Positions 1-9,519 of a stretch of DNA of 64,000 nt are shown in pieces. Under the pieces are notes generated by a model. That model searched no databases, had not been told where the DNA came from, and was given only the letters and a program-made list of their open reading frames with translations. The stretch lies in the NCBI RefSeq assembly GCF_002913225.1, contig NZ_PPAW01000040.1, positions 62,001-126,000 of the forward strand. Direction: 5' to 3'. This DNA is from Campylobacter concisus. Its GTDB lineage: Bacteria > Campylobacterota > Campylobacteria > Campylobacterales > Campylobacteraceae. Made by a program: the position numbers and the translations under genes. Every line of letters starts with the position of its first letter. The first letter of the stretch is position 1.

Positions 1-1150
1 AGCTGGTAAATTTGGCGGTAGCGTAGTCTTTGCAGGCACGGCAAAAGAGCTTTTAGACTCAAACACTCAGACTGCACAATACATAAATGGTAAGAAAAAG
101 ATCGACTACCAAAAAAATAGAAAAGCCGAAAAGTGGCTCGAAATTTCAAATGTAAATATCAATAATATCTCAAATTTAACCGCTAAATTTCCACTTAGAA
201 ATTTAGTTGGCATCACCGGTGTCTCAGGATCTGGCAAGAGTTCGCTAGTGCTTCAGACCTTGCTTCCAGAGGCGCAGGAGCAGCTAAATAGAGCTAAAAA
301 AGTGAAAAAGATAGCTGGGGTAAATTTAAGCGGACTTGAGAATTTAGACAAGGTTATTTATCTTGATCAAAGCCCGATCGGTCGCACTCCACGCTCAAAT
401 CCAGCGACATACACTGGTGTGATGGATGAGATAAGAAATTTATTTGCGCAGACTAAAGAGGCAAAGCTTAGGGGCTATAAAATAGGGCGCTTTAGCTTCA
501 ACGTCAAAGGCGGGCGCTGCGAGAAGTGCCAAGGCGAGGGCGAAATCACGATCGAGATGCACTTTTTACCTGATATCAACGTGGTTTGTGACGTTTGTAA
601 CGGCGCTAGATATAACGCTCAGACTTTGGAAATTTTATATAAGGGCAAAAATATCGCCGAGGTGCTAAATATGAGCATAGATGAGGCGGTTGAGTTTTTT
701 AAGGCTGTGCCAAAGATCGCTTCAAAGCTCACCACGCTGCAAGACGTGGGGCTTGGCTACATCACGCTTGGACAAAATGCAGTCACACTTAGCGGCGGCG
801 AGGCGCAGCGCGTAAAGCTAGCAAAAGAGCTTAGTAGAAGTGACACTGGAAATACGCTTTACATCCTTGATGAGCCAACGACAGGACTTCATTTTGCAGA
901 TGTTGATAGGCTGGTAAAGGTGCTAAATCACCTAGTTGATCTTGGAAATTCTGTTTTTGTGATCGAGCATAATATGGACGTCATCAAAAACTGCGACTAT
1001 ATCGTAGATATGGGACCAGAAGGCGGTGCAAAAGGCGGTAAAGTAATAGCGTGCGGCAATGTAAAAGAGGTGGCTAAAAACTACAAAAAAACTGGCAGCT
1101 ACACGGGGGAATTTCTAGCGCAAGAGCTTGCTTTATTAAAAGTGAAATAA
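1..1150 (+). CDS. uvrA: UvrA excinuclease ATPase subunit, C-terminal part (5' end outside window)
   Basis: DNA damage-recognition subunit of the UvrABC nucleotide excision repair complex. The reading frame is open from base 2 of the window, so only the C-terminal part is present. The second ABC module is visible: a Walker A (GVSGSGKSS) near 218-244, the CxxC-type zinc module (CEKCQGEG then CDVCNGAR) near 518-606, the ABC signature LSGGEAQR near 790, a Walker B ([12 protein letters not shown]) near 860 and the switch histidine in VIEHN. An ATG at 248 lies downstream of the Walker A and is not the start. The gene ends with TAA and is followed by a convergent rpmA-rplU unit. Confidence 0.97.
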   Translation, partial: AGKFGGSVVFAGTAKELLDSNTQTAQYINGKKKIDYQKNRKAEKWLEISNVNINNISNLTAKFPLRNLVGITGVSGSGKSSLVLQTLLPEAQEQLNRAKKVKKIAGVNLSGLENLDKVIYLDQSPIGRTPRSNPATYTGVMDEIRNLFAQTKEAKLRGYKIGRFSFNVKGGRCEKCQGEGEITIEMHFLPDINVVCDVCNGARYNAQTLEILYKGKNIAEVLNMSIDEAVEFFKAVPKIASKLTTLQDVGLGYITLGQNAVTLSGGEAQRVKLAKELSRSDTGNTLYILDEPTTGLHFADVDRLVKVLNHLVDLGNSVFVIEHNMDVIKNCDYIVDMGPEGGAKGGKVIACGNVKEVAKNYKKTGSYTGEFLAQELALLKVK

Positions 1151-1238
1151 AATAAATTTAGTAGTTTGGTGTTTGTCTAAAATGCCAAGCTATATATAAT
1201 AAATAAGATAAATTAAATTTGTTAAATTTTAGGGGATT

Positions 1239-1264
1239 TAAAAAGAAAAGGGGCAAAAGCCCCT
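1239..1264 (-). terminator. Rho-independent terminator of rplU-rpmA
   Basis: A six-base-pair GC-rich stem (AGGGGC, loop of four, GCCCCT) sits just after the rpmA stop. On the minus strand it is followed by a run of T interrupted by one C, which is the classic intrinsic terminator layout. Confidence 0.8.
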
Positions 1265-1268
1265 GGGG

Positions 1269-1526
1269 TTATGCAGCTGGATAAACAGATACTTTTTTTC
1301 TGTTTTTATCAAGTCTTTCAAATTTTACAAAGCCATCAACTAATGCAAAAATAGTGTGATCTTTGCCAAGACCTACGTTATTTCCAGCGTGAGTTGCTGT
1401 TCCTCTTTGGCGGATGATTATATTTCCAGCACGAACGAACTCGCCACCAAATTTCTTAACACCTAATCGGCGTCCGATACTATCACGGTTATTCTGGGTT
1501 GAACCTTGACCTTTTTTGTGTGCCAT
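1269..1526 (-). CDS. rpmA: 50S ribosomal protein L27
   Basis: Large-subunit ribosomal protein L27, 85 residues, the usual length. The N-terminus ([16 protein letters not shown]) is the conserved tail that reaches toward the peptidyl-transferase centre, and the core motif [16 protein letters not shown] is clear. It starts mature-like, without the cleavable extension seen in Firmicutes. It lies 11 bp downstream of rplU on the same strand, forming the usual rplU-rpmA pair. In many bacteria obgE follows directly, but here obgE is about 8 kb away with flhB, dcuB and polA in between. Confidence 0.97.
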   Translation of the reverse strand: MAHKKGQGSTQNNRDSIGRRLGVKKFGGEFVRAGNIIIRQRGTATHAGNNVGLGKDHTIFALVDGFVKFERLDKNRKKVSVYPAA

Positions 1527-1537
1527 ATCTTATCTCC

Positions 1538-1852
1538 TTAAGCTGCGATACTTACGACTTTTACACGTGTAAATTGTCTTCTAAAGCCGCGTTTTAGTTT
1601 TGAGTCTTTACGTCTGCGTTTTTTGTAGATAACTACTTTTTTGTCTTTGCCTTCATTAACGACCTCAAGAACAACTTTTGCACCCTTAACAAATGGCGCA
1701 CCTACCTTTACTTCGCCGTCGTTTACAGCTAAAACTTCTGTAATCTCAACGGTTGATTTAGCTTCAGCGCTAAAGTGATCTAGCTTAAGGAACTCGCCCT
1801 CGCTAACACGATATTGCTTGCCGCCATGCTTAAATATAGCGTATTTTGACAT
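1538..1852 (-). CDS. rplU: 50S ribosomal protein L21
   Basis: Large-subunit ribosomal protein L21, 104 residues, standard length. The start [16 protein letters not shown] and the C-terminal [18 protein letters not shown] segment are family hallmarks. It is first in the rplU-rpmA operon. About 100 bp of leader separates it from the next gene on the same strand (ending upstream at 1960), so it probably has its own promoter, although I could not single out one convincing -10 box. Confidence 0.97.
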   Translation of the reverse strand: MSKYAIFKHGGKQYRVSEGEFLKLDHFSAEAKSTVEITEVLAVNDGEVKVGAPFVKGAKVVLEVVNEGKDKKVVIYKKRRRKDSKLKRGFRRQFTRVKVVSIAA

Positions 1853-1959
1853 ACTCTACCTTTCTAAAATTTGGTAAGACCAAAAAGCACTTTTTTGCAA
1901 AAGATTTATGGAGCTTTGTTGGTTGTAAGGTGTGAATATTAGCTAAAAGTTTATAAATT

Positions 1960-2922
1960 CTACTTTAATGCCCCTGGTTTTATGATCTCACCCGCTAAAT
2001 TTTTTATCATAGAGGTATGATCTAGGAAAAATGTTTTGTCATTTGGCAAATGTGGCTGATATATCAGCGTCTTGGCTACTGGTGCACTTAAGATCACATT
2101 TATCAGTTCAAATTCAGGCGGCAAGACAAAATAAAGTTTTGGCTTAGGAATTTCATTTTGAAAGAGCCTTTGTGCGTAAAATTTACTGAAATTTTCATTT
2201 TTTGGTAGTTTTATCTTTTTAAAGAGCTCAAATGGCAAAAAGTAGTGTGCTAGTGCGTGAAGTCCGTGAGCAAAGATGTAGAGCCGCTTTTCAAATTTAG
2301 GTGCCTCCGTCCTACCAAAAGTGGAGCAAAATTTCTGCAAATGCTCGCTCATAGCGGCCGTATCTTTTTCGTGTAGGGCAAGCATAAATTTAACTGCTTC
2401 TCTTTCATTTGCTGGCTTTTTGGACTCTGCAAAAGTGCGTGCTTTTTCTAGGGCAGGGGCAAGTAAATTTTCATCTTGCCAAAGTATCGCTGTGAGAAGA
2501 TCGTGCATGACGCATAGAAATTTATAGCCGTTTTTGCTAGGTGGCAGGCCTTTTGGAAAGATCCTTGCCATGCTCTCTGCGTCACCACAAGCGATAGCAA
2601 AAAACGCAGGGATCAGCTTCTCGCACTGATCATATCCGCCGCTGCATCCTGGGAGTAAATTTAATTTAGCGTATTGAAAAATGAGATCATTTAGTGCCTC
2701 AGCGTCGCCCTCAGCTAGGCACTTTTCAAGGCAAAAATCGTAACGCCTAGCTCTTGAAAAAGAGAGTAATCGTATGAGCTCACATAAAAAGTCGTAATCG
2801 TTTAAATTTTTCTCTTTTATCTCGGCGTAAATGCTTGCATATTCGTCTAAAAGTAGCTCTTCATCGCTTTTTGGTGGTTTTTTGGTTTTGAAAATGTTAA
2901 ATAAGCTTTCTAAAAATGACAT
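1960..2922 (-). CDS. Conserved hypothetical cytoplasmic protein
   Basis: I do not recognise a named family. The 320-residue product has no signal peptide and no membrane segment. It starts MSFLESLFNIFKTKK, is rich in Leu, Phe, Lys and Glu, and looks all-helical. The middle carries several cysteines (one CSGGYDQC-like stretch near residue 95) and the tail is basic and hydrophobic. It is divergent from flhB, with about 140 bp between the start codons. That does not show a flagellar role. Codon use resembles its neighbours, so it is probably a resident gene. Confidence 0.75.
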   Translation of the reverse strand: MSFLESLFNIFKTKKPPKSDEELLLDEYASIYAEIKEKNLNDYDFLCELIRLLSFSRARRYDFCLEKCLAEGDAEALNDLIFQYAKLNLLPGCSGGYDQCEKLIPAFFAIACGDAESMARIFPKGLPPSKNGYKFLCVMHDLLTAILWQDENLLAPALEKARTFAESKKPANEREAVKFMLALHEKDTAAMSEHLQKFCSTFGRTEAPKFEKRLYIFAHGLHALAHYFLPFELFKKIKLPKNENFSKFYAQRLFQNEIPKPKLYFVLPPEFELINVILSAPVAKTLIYQPHLPNDKTFFLDHTSMIKNLAGEIIKPGALK

Positions 2923-3029
2923 TTTGCCTCTCCATATTTTTGCTAATTTTAGCCAAAAACGCCTAAAATGGCTTAGTTTTTTGGCTCACAAAAAGTTAAA
3001 TTTAGCGGATATTTTAACCTTGTTTTGGC

Positions 3030-3035
3030 TATAAT
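3030..3035 (+). promoter_or_regulatory. Sigma-70 -10 box upstream of flhB
   Basis: TATAAT preceded by TTTTGGC lies 31 bp before the flhB ATG. Campylobacter housekeeping promoters often have a good -10 and a weak -35, and this fits. No sigma-54 motif is seen here, consistent with flhB being an early flagellar export gene. Confidence 0.55.
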
Positions 3036-3065
3036 CGCCCAAATTTAAGCAACCCTAGGACAAAA

Positions 3066-4139
3066 ATGGCAGGCGAAGATCAGGAAAAAACCGAAGAAGC
3101 GACCCCCAAAAAGATAGAAGACGCCAAAAAGGACGGCAACGTCCCCAAAAGTCAGGATCTATCTGGCTTTGTAACCCTAGTTATTGCTATTGGTGTGCTG
3201 CTTGCGATGCTAAATTTCATGAAAGATCAGGTCATCTCGCTTTACATCTATTACTCTAAATTTATTGGTCAGCCACTGACCTTGCCAACGGTAAAAATGA
3301 TCGTTGTAAATACCTTTGGTAGGGCACTTCTGATGATCCTGCCAGTTTGTATCTGCGTCGCGGTTGCCGGCATAATCGCAAATGTAATGCAGTTTGGTTT
3401 TATATTTACCACAAAGCCTATAACGCCAAATTTTGGCAAGATAAATCCACTAAAAGGGCTAAAAAATTTATTTTCTATGAAAAAGGCGATCGAGAGCGTC
3501 AAGATCGTCGTTAAAGTAAGCATTGTCTTTGGTGTTGGATTTTACTTTTTCTTGCAGTTTATCAAAGAGCTTCCGCACACGCTATTTTTTTCTATGTTTG
3601 ACCAGCTTGTGTGGCTAAAAGAGAAACTCATCATCTTAGTTAGCGTCATGCTTTTTATACTTTTTGTGATCGGTCTTGCTGACCTGCTTATCGTGCGTTT
3701 TCAGTATTTTAAGGATCTTCGCATGAGCAAGCAAGAGATCAAGGACGAGTATAAACAGATGGAGGGCGACCCGCAGGTAAAAGGTAGGATCCGCCAAGCG
3801 CAAATGCGTGCAGCTAAGCGGCGAATGATGCAAAATATCCCACAAGCTGATGTCGTCATCACAAACCCAACTCACTACGCCGTGGCAATCAGATACGATA
3901 AAAGCCGCGATGAAGCTCCGATAATACTTGCTAAAGGGGTTGATTTCTTAGCGCTTCAGATAAAGAAAGTGGCTGTTGAAAACGGAGTGCAAATTTATGA
4001 AAATCCACCTCTTGCAAGGGAACTTTATAGAGTTTGTGAGGTCGATGATACGATACCAGCGCATCTTTTTAGGGCAGTAGCTGAAGTGCTAAGCTTTGTT
4101 TATATGAGCAATAAGCAGAAATTTCAAGATAAGCTTTGA
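3066..4139 (+). CDS. flhB: Flagellar type III export switch protein FlhB
   Basis: Inner-membrane component of the flagellar type III export apparatus that switches substrate specificity from rod/hook to filament proteins. The product has 357 residues, close to the usual length. A charged N-terminus (EDQEKTEEATPKK) is followed by four membrane segments at roughly 32-52, 85-110, 142-165 and 188-212, then a cytoplasmic domain. The autocleavage motif NPTH sits near residues 267-270, so normal self-cleavage is expected. The start ATG has a purine-rich AGGA upstream. It stands alone between a divergent hypothetical gene and a convergent dcuB. Confidence 0.97.
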   Translation: MAGEDQEKTEEATPKKIEDAKKDGNVPKSQDLSGFVTLVIAIGVLLAMLNFMKDQVISLYIYYSKFIGQPLTLPTVKMIVVNTFGRALLMILPVCICVAVAGIIANVMQFGFIFTTKPITPNFGKINPLKGLKNLFSMKKAIESVKIVVKVSIVFGVGFYFFLQFIKELPHTLFFSMFDQLVWLKEKLIILVSVMLFILFVIGLADLLIVRFQYFKDLRMSKQEIKDEYKQMEGDPQVKGRIRQAQMRAAKRRMMQNIPQADVVITNPTHYAVAIRYDKSRDEAPIILAKGVDFLALQIKKVAVENGVQIYENPPLARELYRVCEVDDTIPAHLFRAVAEVLSFVYMSNKQKFQDKL

Positions 4140-4144
4140 TGAAG

Positions 4145-4178
4145 AAATTTCTTGCCACCAAAGGGCGGCAAGAAATTT
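4145..4178. terminator. Shared hairpin between convergent flhB and dcuB
   Basis: A perfect 12-bp inverted repeat (AAATTTCTTGCC with GGCAAGAAATTT, 10-nt loop) lies between the two convergent stop codons. It can act in both directions, though the T tract is short on either side. Confidence 0.6.
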
Positions 4179-4183
4179 ATCTA

Positions 4184-5851
4184 TTATAGATAGCCAAACG
4201 CAGTAGCGAAGATATAGCCAAATATACAAGAAACTATAACTCCGATAAGGCCTGGGAAGATGAAGCTGTGGTTGATAACAAATTTACCAATGTGTGTCGT
4301 GCCACTTCTGTCAAACTGAATAGCCGCAAGGTCGCTTGGGTATGTTGGTAGGATGTAGTATCCATAGCAAGCCGGCGCAAAGGCTAGGACTACAGCTGGA
4401 TTAACGTCGATGTTTAGTGCTAATGGCACGAATGCAACCAAGGCTGCAGCTTGAGAGTTAACAAATTTAGAGATGATAAGTAACATAACCGCATAGGTCC
4501 AAGGGTGCTCTTTTACGATGCCACCAAGGGCTTCTTTCATCATCGGAGTGTGTACTGCGAACATAGTCTCAGCCATCCAAGAGATACCAAATACCGCAAC
4601 AAGAGCGATCATACCTGATCTAAATATCTCGTTTTTACCGATCTTGCTAGCATCTGTTGGAGTAAATATCAAGATAATTGCACCTGTTAAAAGCATGAAA
4701 ATTTGGATAACATGAACCATGCTTAGGCTCTTTGAAGAGGCTAGTTTGTTGCTTATGTTGATATAAGCGCCTTGGAATTCCTCTTTTGCACCTTTTTCAT
4801 TTATATATGTTACTGCACCATCAGCTGTGCGAGTAAGAGTTTGATTTGCATCTTTGCCGATGATTTTGACTGATTGAGCTTTTTGATTTGAGTTTAGCTT
4901 GTCGTTTGAAACTTTTAGCTCAGCAGCTTCAGTTTGGATGCTGGCGTCTTTTATCTTTAAGGTTTTTAAGACTTTTTGCTCAGTTGGAAGGTTTGCTACT
5001 ATTTGAACGACTGTTGCGTCTTTATAAGTAGTCCAGCTTGGGCGAAGATCTTTAAAGTATCCAAGAAGTGCGACTACAAGGATAGAGCCTAAAAATATCC
5101 ACATTGCAGCCCATTGGTGCATAGGAAGTTTTTTGCCTAGAAGTGTTGCGCTATCGCCATAAACGTATTTTTTAAACTCAGGGTCTTGAAGTTTTGCTTG
5201 AAAGACTTCGTCTTTATCAAGGTCTTTACCTCTAAACCAGCTAAAAATTCCTATCGCCAAAACGCCACAAAATGTTGAAGGGATAGTGATCTTTAAAAGG
5301 TCCAAGTATCCATCAAAGCCAGCTAAGTGAGTTTTAGCGTTGATAAGAAAGCTAGTTAGGGTTACAACAGCAACAGAAACTGGGCTAGCGATGATACCCA
5401 TTTGTGAAGCTATCGAGCTTGCAGCCATAGGACGCTCTGGACGGATGCCGTTTTTGATAGCGATATCATAAACGATAGGAAGCACGGTATAAACAACGTG
5501 TCCAGTTCCGCATAAAATAGTAAGCGTACATGTTACAAATGGAGCTAAGATACTTACATATTTTGGATTTTTTCTAAGTATGGTTTCTGCTATTTGAAGC
5601 ATAACGTCAAGACCGCCACTAGCTTGAAGTGTAGCACTAGCCACAACAACGGCTAAAATGGTTAGCATAACATCGATAGCAGGCTTGCCAGGCTCGATGT
5701 TAAATCCAAAAACTAAAACTATAAGACCGATACCGCCTAGCATACCAAGCGCTATACCGCCTTTTTTAGCTCCGTAGAACAAACAGATAAGGACGATGAG
5801 AAGCTGGATGGCAAACTGCACGCCTTCACTTAAATTCATGAGAAAATCCAT
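4184..5851 (-). CDS. dcuB: Anaerobic C4-dicarboxylate transporter of the DcuA/DcuB family
   Basis: Inner-membrane antiporter that exchanges fumarate, aspartate or malate for succinate during fumarate respiration. The N-terminal half ([22 protein letters not shown]) and the C-terminal membrane part ([21 protein letters not shown]) are typical of DcuA/DcuB. At 555 residues it is about 110 longer than the usual 433-446. The extra length is a soluble Lys/Asn/Thr-rich segment at roughly residues 265-373, between membrane helices. Assignment to DcuB rather than DcuA is by overall impression. The gene is monocistronic, with a -10 box upstream at 5886-5891. Confidence 0.9.
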   Translation of the reverse strand: MDFLMNLSEGVQFAIQLLIVLICLFYGAKKGGIALGMLGGIGLIVLVFGFNIEPGKPAIDVMLTILAVVVASATLQASGGLDVMLQIAETILRKNPKYVSILAPFVTCTLTILCGTGHVVYTVLPIVYDIAIKNGIRPERPMAASSIASQMGIIASPVSVAVVTLTSFLINAKTHLAGFDGYLDLLKITIPSTFCGVLAIGIFSWFRGKDLDKDEVFQAKLQDPEFKKYVYGDSATLLGKKLPMHQWAAMWIFLGSILVVALLGYFKDLRPSWTTYKDATVVQIVANLPTEQKVLKTLKIKDASIQTEAAELKVSNDKLNSNQKAQSVKIIGKDANQTLTRTADGAVTYINEKGAKEEFQGAYINISNKLASSKSLSMVHVIQIFMLLTGAIILIFTPTDASKIGKNEIFRSGMIALVAVFGISWMAETMFAVHTPMMKEALGGIVKEHPWTYAVMLLIISKFVNSQAAALVAFVPLALNIDVNPAVVLAFAPACYGYYILPTYPSDLAAIQFDRSGTTHIGKFVINHSFIFPGLIGVIVSCIFGYIFATAFGYL

Positions 5852-6184
5852 GAAACCTCCTAAGTTAAATGTAAATTTAATGTTGATTATATCTCTTATG
5901 AATTGAGATTAAACTTATATTTTAAGATTAATTTGACAAAAGCGAGAGTTTTGCATTAGATGAAAGCTTGCTGATGGGTTATCTTGGTCTAAATTTTGTA
6001 TCATCGCCACTCTTTCTAAATTTATAAATTTTACTTTGTATAAACTATAAAATCTAAATTTTTCATGCTTTGTTTTTAAAAATTATTAATATAAAAATTT
6101 AAGTTTTCTTTTATATAGTTGTAAAAAGTTGCGAGGCGCTATCATCTGTGTTAAAATCTACGAGATAAATTTAAAGGGATAAAT
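5852..6184. other. Intergenic region between divergent dcuB and a DUF2809 gene
   Basis: This 333-bp stretch is very AT-rich and holds no supported gene. It contains a dcuB -10 box on the minus strand and a TAAAAT box at 6152-6157 on the plus strand, about 28 bp before the TTG start of the DUF2809 gene. I saw no convincing operator or riboswitch. Confidence 0.5.
5886..5891 (-). promoter_or_regulatory. Sigma-70 -10 box of dcuB
   Basis: On the minus strand the sequence reads GATATAATC, 35 bp before the dcuB ATG. The upstream side is A/T-rich, as in other Campylobacter promoters. Confidence 0.5.
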
Positions 6185-6619
6185 TTGAGAGAAAATACTA
6201 AAGAAGCGATACCTTTATCTATAAACAAAAGCAGATTTAGCCAAAAGAGAAGAGTAGTCTGGTCGTTGATCGGCATTATTATTTTGGCGATGGAAATTTA
6301 TATTGCGATTTTTATTAAAGGTGGTTTTGTAAGACATTATATTGGCGATGTGCTAGCTACTGCGATGCTTTATGCGTTTGGGCGAGCTATATTTAGGGTG
6401 GCTCCTATAAATTTAGCCATTTGCGTCTTTGTCATTTCGCTTTTTATAGAAGCCGCGCAATATCTCAAAATTCTTGAAATTTTAGATGTGAAAAGCTCAA
6501 TATTGCGGATAATTTTTGGTGGGACATTTGACTTGACAGATATTATTTGCTACTTAGCTGGCTGCATTTTAGCTTATCTGTTTGAAAATTTATCTATGCA
6601 AAAAAGCAAAGCTTGGTAA
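6185..6619 (+). CDS. DUF2809 family small membrane protein
   Basis: A 144-residue integral membrane protein with about four hydrophobic segments. The FVRHYIGDVLATAMLY stretch near residues 47-62 and the FIEAAQYLKIL stretch near residue 90 fit the DUF2809 family as I remember it. Its function is unknown. The start is a TTG with AAAGGGA a few bases upstream; no better in-frame start exists nearby. It has its own weak -10 box and is followed by an inverted repeat that serves convergent polA. Confidence 0.75.
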   Translation: MRENTKEAIPLSINKSRFSQKRRVVWSLIGIIILAMEIYIAIFIKGGFVRHYIGDVLATAMLYAFGRAIFRVAPINLAICVFVISLFIEAAQYLKILEILDVKSSILRIIFGGTFDLTDIICYLAGCILAYLFENLSMQKSKAW

Positions 6620-6665
6620 ATTTAGATACCTATTCATATATGTTTTTTATTTTAAAATCAAAATT

Positions 6666-6697
6666 GACTAGCTCGGTCAAATTTAAATGAGCTAGCC
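6666..6697 (-). terminator. Terminator-like hairpin after polA
   Basis: An inverted repeat (GACTAGCTC with GAGCTAGCC, one internal mismatch) lies just beyond the polA stop. On the minus strand it is followed by a T-rich stretch. It may also stop transcription from the convergent DUF2809 gene. Confidence 0.5.
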
Positions 6698-6707
6698 AAA
6701 ATTTGCT

Positions 6708-9344
6708 CTACTTTAACTCGCCCCAGTTTTTCGCGATATTTAGCGATGTTTTAAGTGGCACATTTAACGTGTAAATTTCTTCCATCGTCTTTTGTGTCGC
6801 CTTGCCAAATTCCTGCGCAAACTCGTCTTTTACTTCAAAGATCAGCTCGTCATGGATCTGAAGCAGCATTTTTGCGTTTTCATCTAAATTTGCTCTAACT
6901 TTTACCATCGCCATCTTAACTAGATCTGCCGCGGAGCCTTGAAAGACCGTATTTACCGCCTCGCGCTCAAACATAGCTATTTGCATAGGTGTGGCACTTT
7001 TAAAGTCAAAGTAGCGCTTTCTGCCAAGTAATGTCTGCACAAAGCCGTCGTTTTTGGCTGAAATTTTTATGCTCTCCAAAAAGTCTTTAATCGTCGCAAA
7101 TGCCTTAAAATAGCGCTCTATGTATTCTTTTGCCTCGGCTCTTGTGATATTTACTTGATTTGCCAGTTTGCTTGAGCCCATGCCGTAAATGAGGCCAAAA
7201 TTTATACTCTTTGCCACGGCTCTATTTTGCCCGTCGCTGCTGCCAAATATGCTAATAGCCGTCCTTGCGTGGATATCCTCGTCATTTTTAAACGCCTCAA
7301 GAAGCGCTGGATCACGGCTAAAGTGAGCTAGCAGCCTAAGCTCGATCTGGCTGTAGTCAAGCCCCACAAAGCTATAGCCCTCACGCGCCTCAAAACACTC
7401 TCTGACATCCTTTGCTAGGCTGCCACGAGCTGGGATATTTTGCAAATTTGGATTTTTGCTTGAAAGCCTGCCGGTACTCGTGCCAGTTTGCAAAAAGCTC
7501 GTGTAAATTCTAGAGCCCTCGTCTTTTTTCGCAAGCGCTAAAAGTGGCTCGCAGTAGGTGCTTTGCAGTTTATATAGCTCTCTGTAAGCTAAAATTTTCC
7601 CCACCACTGGATGAGCGTCTATGAGCTCAGCTAGCACGCTCTCATCGGTGCTATATCCTGTTTTTGTCTTCTTTTTGGTTGGAAGCTTTAGATGCTCAAA
7701 AAGTATGACGCCAAGCTGTTTTACTGAGTTTATGTTGAAATTTTCGCCGCTTAGCTCGTAAATTTCACTTGTTAGCGCCTTTAGTTTGGTGTCGTTTTCA
7801 AGGATGAGCTTTTGCATTTTGGCTTCATTTATCTTGATGCCGTTTTGCTCCATATCAAAGAGCGTGAGGATAAAAGGAAACTCGTGCATATCGGCAAGGG
7901 CGAGTAAATTTGGATCAAGCGTATTTTGAAAGGTTTTATAAAATTTAAGCGTTATCCAAGCATCCTCAGCGGCGTATTTTGCGGCATTTTCTAGCGGCAC
8001 ATCGCCAAAAGTCTGCCCCTTTTTAACCACATCTTCAAATTTGATCGTGTCGTAGTCATAAAGTCTCTTTGCCAGCGCGTCCATGCCAACGCTCGAGTTT
8101 GGATCGCTAAGCCACGCAAGGATCATCGTGTCTTTGAAATTTGCGGGCGGGTTTAGCCCAAGATTGTTTTTTACTATCTCAAAGTCGTATTTTAAATTTT
8201 GTCCGATCACGCAGCCTTTATAAATTTGCCCTACCGCCCAAGTGGCAAAATTTAGGCTGATTTGCTTTGGCGCGCCAAGATAGTTGTGAGCTACTGGCAC
8301 GTAGTAGGCATCCTCGTCGTTAAAGCAAAAGCTAAAACCAACGATCTTTGCGCTCTTGCTATCAACGCCCGTGGTCTCGGTGTCAAAGGCGACGATGGTC
8401 TCTGGCGTGATGTCGGCAAGCAGTTTTTCAACACTCGCTTCATCAAGTAGTAAATTTGCTCTAAAGCCGAGCTTAAATTCAGCATTTTCCTCTTTTTGCA
8501 AGCTTTTAAGAAGCCTGTTTAGATCGTACTCTTTTAAAATTTCTGAGATGTTTATCAAAGGATTTTGCTCTGGAAATTTAGAGTGCTCAAGATCAAGCGA
8601 AGTGATGGCGTCATCAAAGAGCGTGGCTAGTTTTTTGCTCAAAAACGCCTCGTCTCTTGCGGCTGCTAGCATATTTTTGGTGCGCTCGTTTCTAACAAGG
8701 GCTAAATTTTCATAAATTCCCTCCAAGCTGCCATACTCGGCCAAAAGCTTCTTAGCTCCCACTGCGCCGATACCTTTGACGCCTGGGATATTATCCGAGC
8801 TATCTCCAGCAATCGCTAAAAAGTCCCTAACCTGCGCTGGATAGACGCCATACTTTTCAAAGCAGCTAGCACTATCGTGGTCGATCTTGCTTTGTGGACT
8901 GTAGATGCTCACTTTGCCGTCCTCTATGAGCTGGTAAAGGTCTTTATCGTGCGTGACTATTCGCACAAATATATCTTTATCTTTACAAATTTTAACCGCA
9001 CTTGCGATGATGTCATCAGCCTCGTAGCCCTCGCGGCTAAGGCTGTAAAGTCCCATTTTTTCTATCATATCTATACAAACTGGCAGCTGCTCTTTTAGCT
9101 GAGCTGGCGGCTCGCTCCTGTTGGCCTTGTATTCGCCCAAAATTTCATGGCGCAGGGTCTTGCCCTTGCTATCAAGCGCGAAGATGAGGTAGTCGCTTTG
9201 ATACTCATCTTTTAGGCTCGCTATGAAATTTGCAAAGCCACTTATCATGCCACTTGGCTTGCCCTCGCGGTTTTTAAGCCCGCTCATAGCGTAGTAAAGC
9301 CTAAAAAAGAAGCCAAAAGTATCAATAATCGTAAGTGTTTTCAT
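6708..9344 (-). CDS. polA: DNA polymerase I
   Basis: Repair and Okazaki-fragment-processing polymerase of 878 residues. Three domains are visible in order. The 5'-nuclease domain (about 1-290) has the KGIGAVGAKKLL helix-hairpin-helix. The 3'-5' proofreading domain retains its acidic residues: DTETTG near 320, NLKYD near 390 and a YAAEDA motif near 455, so proofreading looks intact. The polymerase domain has motif A (DYSQIELR, near 664), motif B (RAVAKSINFGLIYG, near 705) and motif C (QIHDELIFEV, near 829). It is monocistronic, with divergent obgE upstream. Confidence 0.97.
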   Translation of the reverse strand: MKTLTIIDTFGFFFRLYYAMSGLKNREGKPSGMISGFANFIASLKDEYQSDYLIFALDSKGKTLRHEILGEYKANRSEPPAQLKEQLPVCIDMIEKMGLYSLSREGYEADDIIASAVKICKDKDIFVRIVTHDKDLYQLIEDGKVSIYSPQSKIDHDSASCFEKYGVYPAQVRDFLAIAGDSSDNIPGVKGIGAVGAKKLLAEYGSLEGIYENLALVRNERTKNMLAAARDEAFLSKKLATLFDDAITSLDLEHSKFPEQNPLINISEILKEYDLNRLLKSLQKEENAEFKLGFRANLLLDEASVEKLLADITPETIVAFDTETTGVDSKSAKIVGFSFCFNDEDAYYVPVAHNYLGAPKQISLNFATWAVGQIYKGCVIGQNLKYDFEIVKNNLGLNPPANFKDTMILAWLSDPNSSVGMDALAKRLYDYDTIKFEDVVKKGQTFGDVPLENAAKYAAEDAWITLKFYKTFQNTLDPNLLALADMHEFPFILTLFDMEQNGIKINEAKMQKLILENDTKLKALTSEIYELSGENFNINSVKQLGVILFEHLKLPTKKKTKTGYSTDESVLAELIDAHPVVGKILAYRELYKLQSTYCEPLLALAKKDEGSRIYTSFLQTGTSTGRLSSKNPNLQNIPARGSLAKDVRECFEAREGYSFVGLDYSQIELRLLAHFSRDPALLEAFKNDEDIHARTAISIFGSSDGQNRAVAKSINFGLIYGMGSSKLANQVNITRAEAKEYIERYFKAFATIKDFLESIKISAKNDGFVQTLLGRKRYFDFKSATPMQIAMFEREAVNTVFQGSAADLVKMAMVKVRANLDENAKMLLQIHDELIFEVKDEFAQEFGKATQKTMEEIYTLNVPLKTSLNIAKNWGELK

Positions 9345-9467
9345 TCTCTATCCTTTTGCGCCATTTTATGAAATTTAGGCAAAAATTTGGCTGATTTTCT
9401 AAATTTATGATGTGGCAAGAAAAAAATAACATTTTGAATACAAAACAAATTTTAATCATTTAAAAGA

Positions 9468-9473
9468 TATAAT
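9468..9473 (+). promoter_or_regulatory. Sigma-70 -10 box of obgE
   Basis: TATAAT in an AAAAGATATAATCC context, 46 bp upstream of the obgE ATG, with AT-rich sequence before it. This is probably the main promoter of the obgE-fmt-thiD-birA-par run. Confidence 0.55.
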
Positions 9474-9519
9474 CCAGCCTAAAATTCAAACAAAATAATA
9501 GATAAATTTAAGGTAAAAA

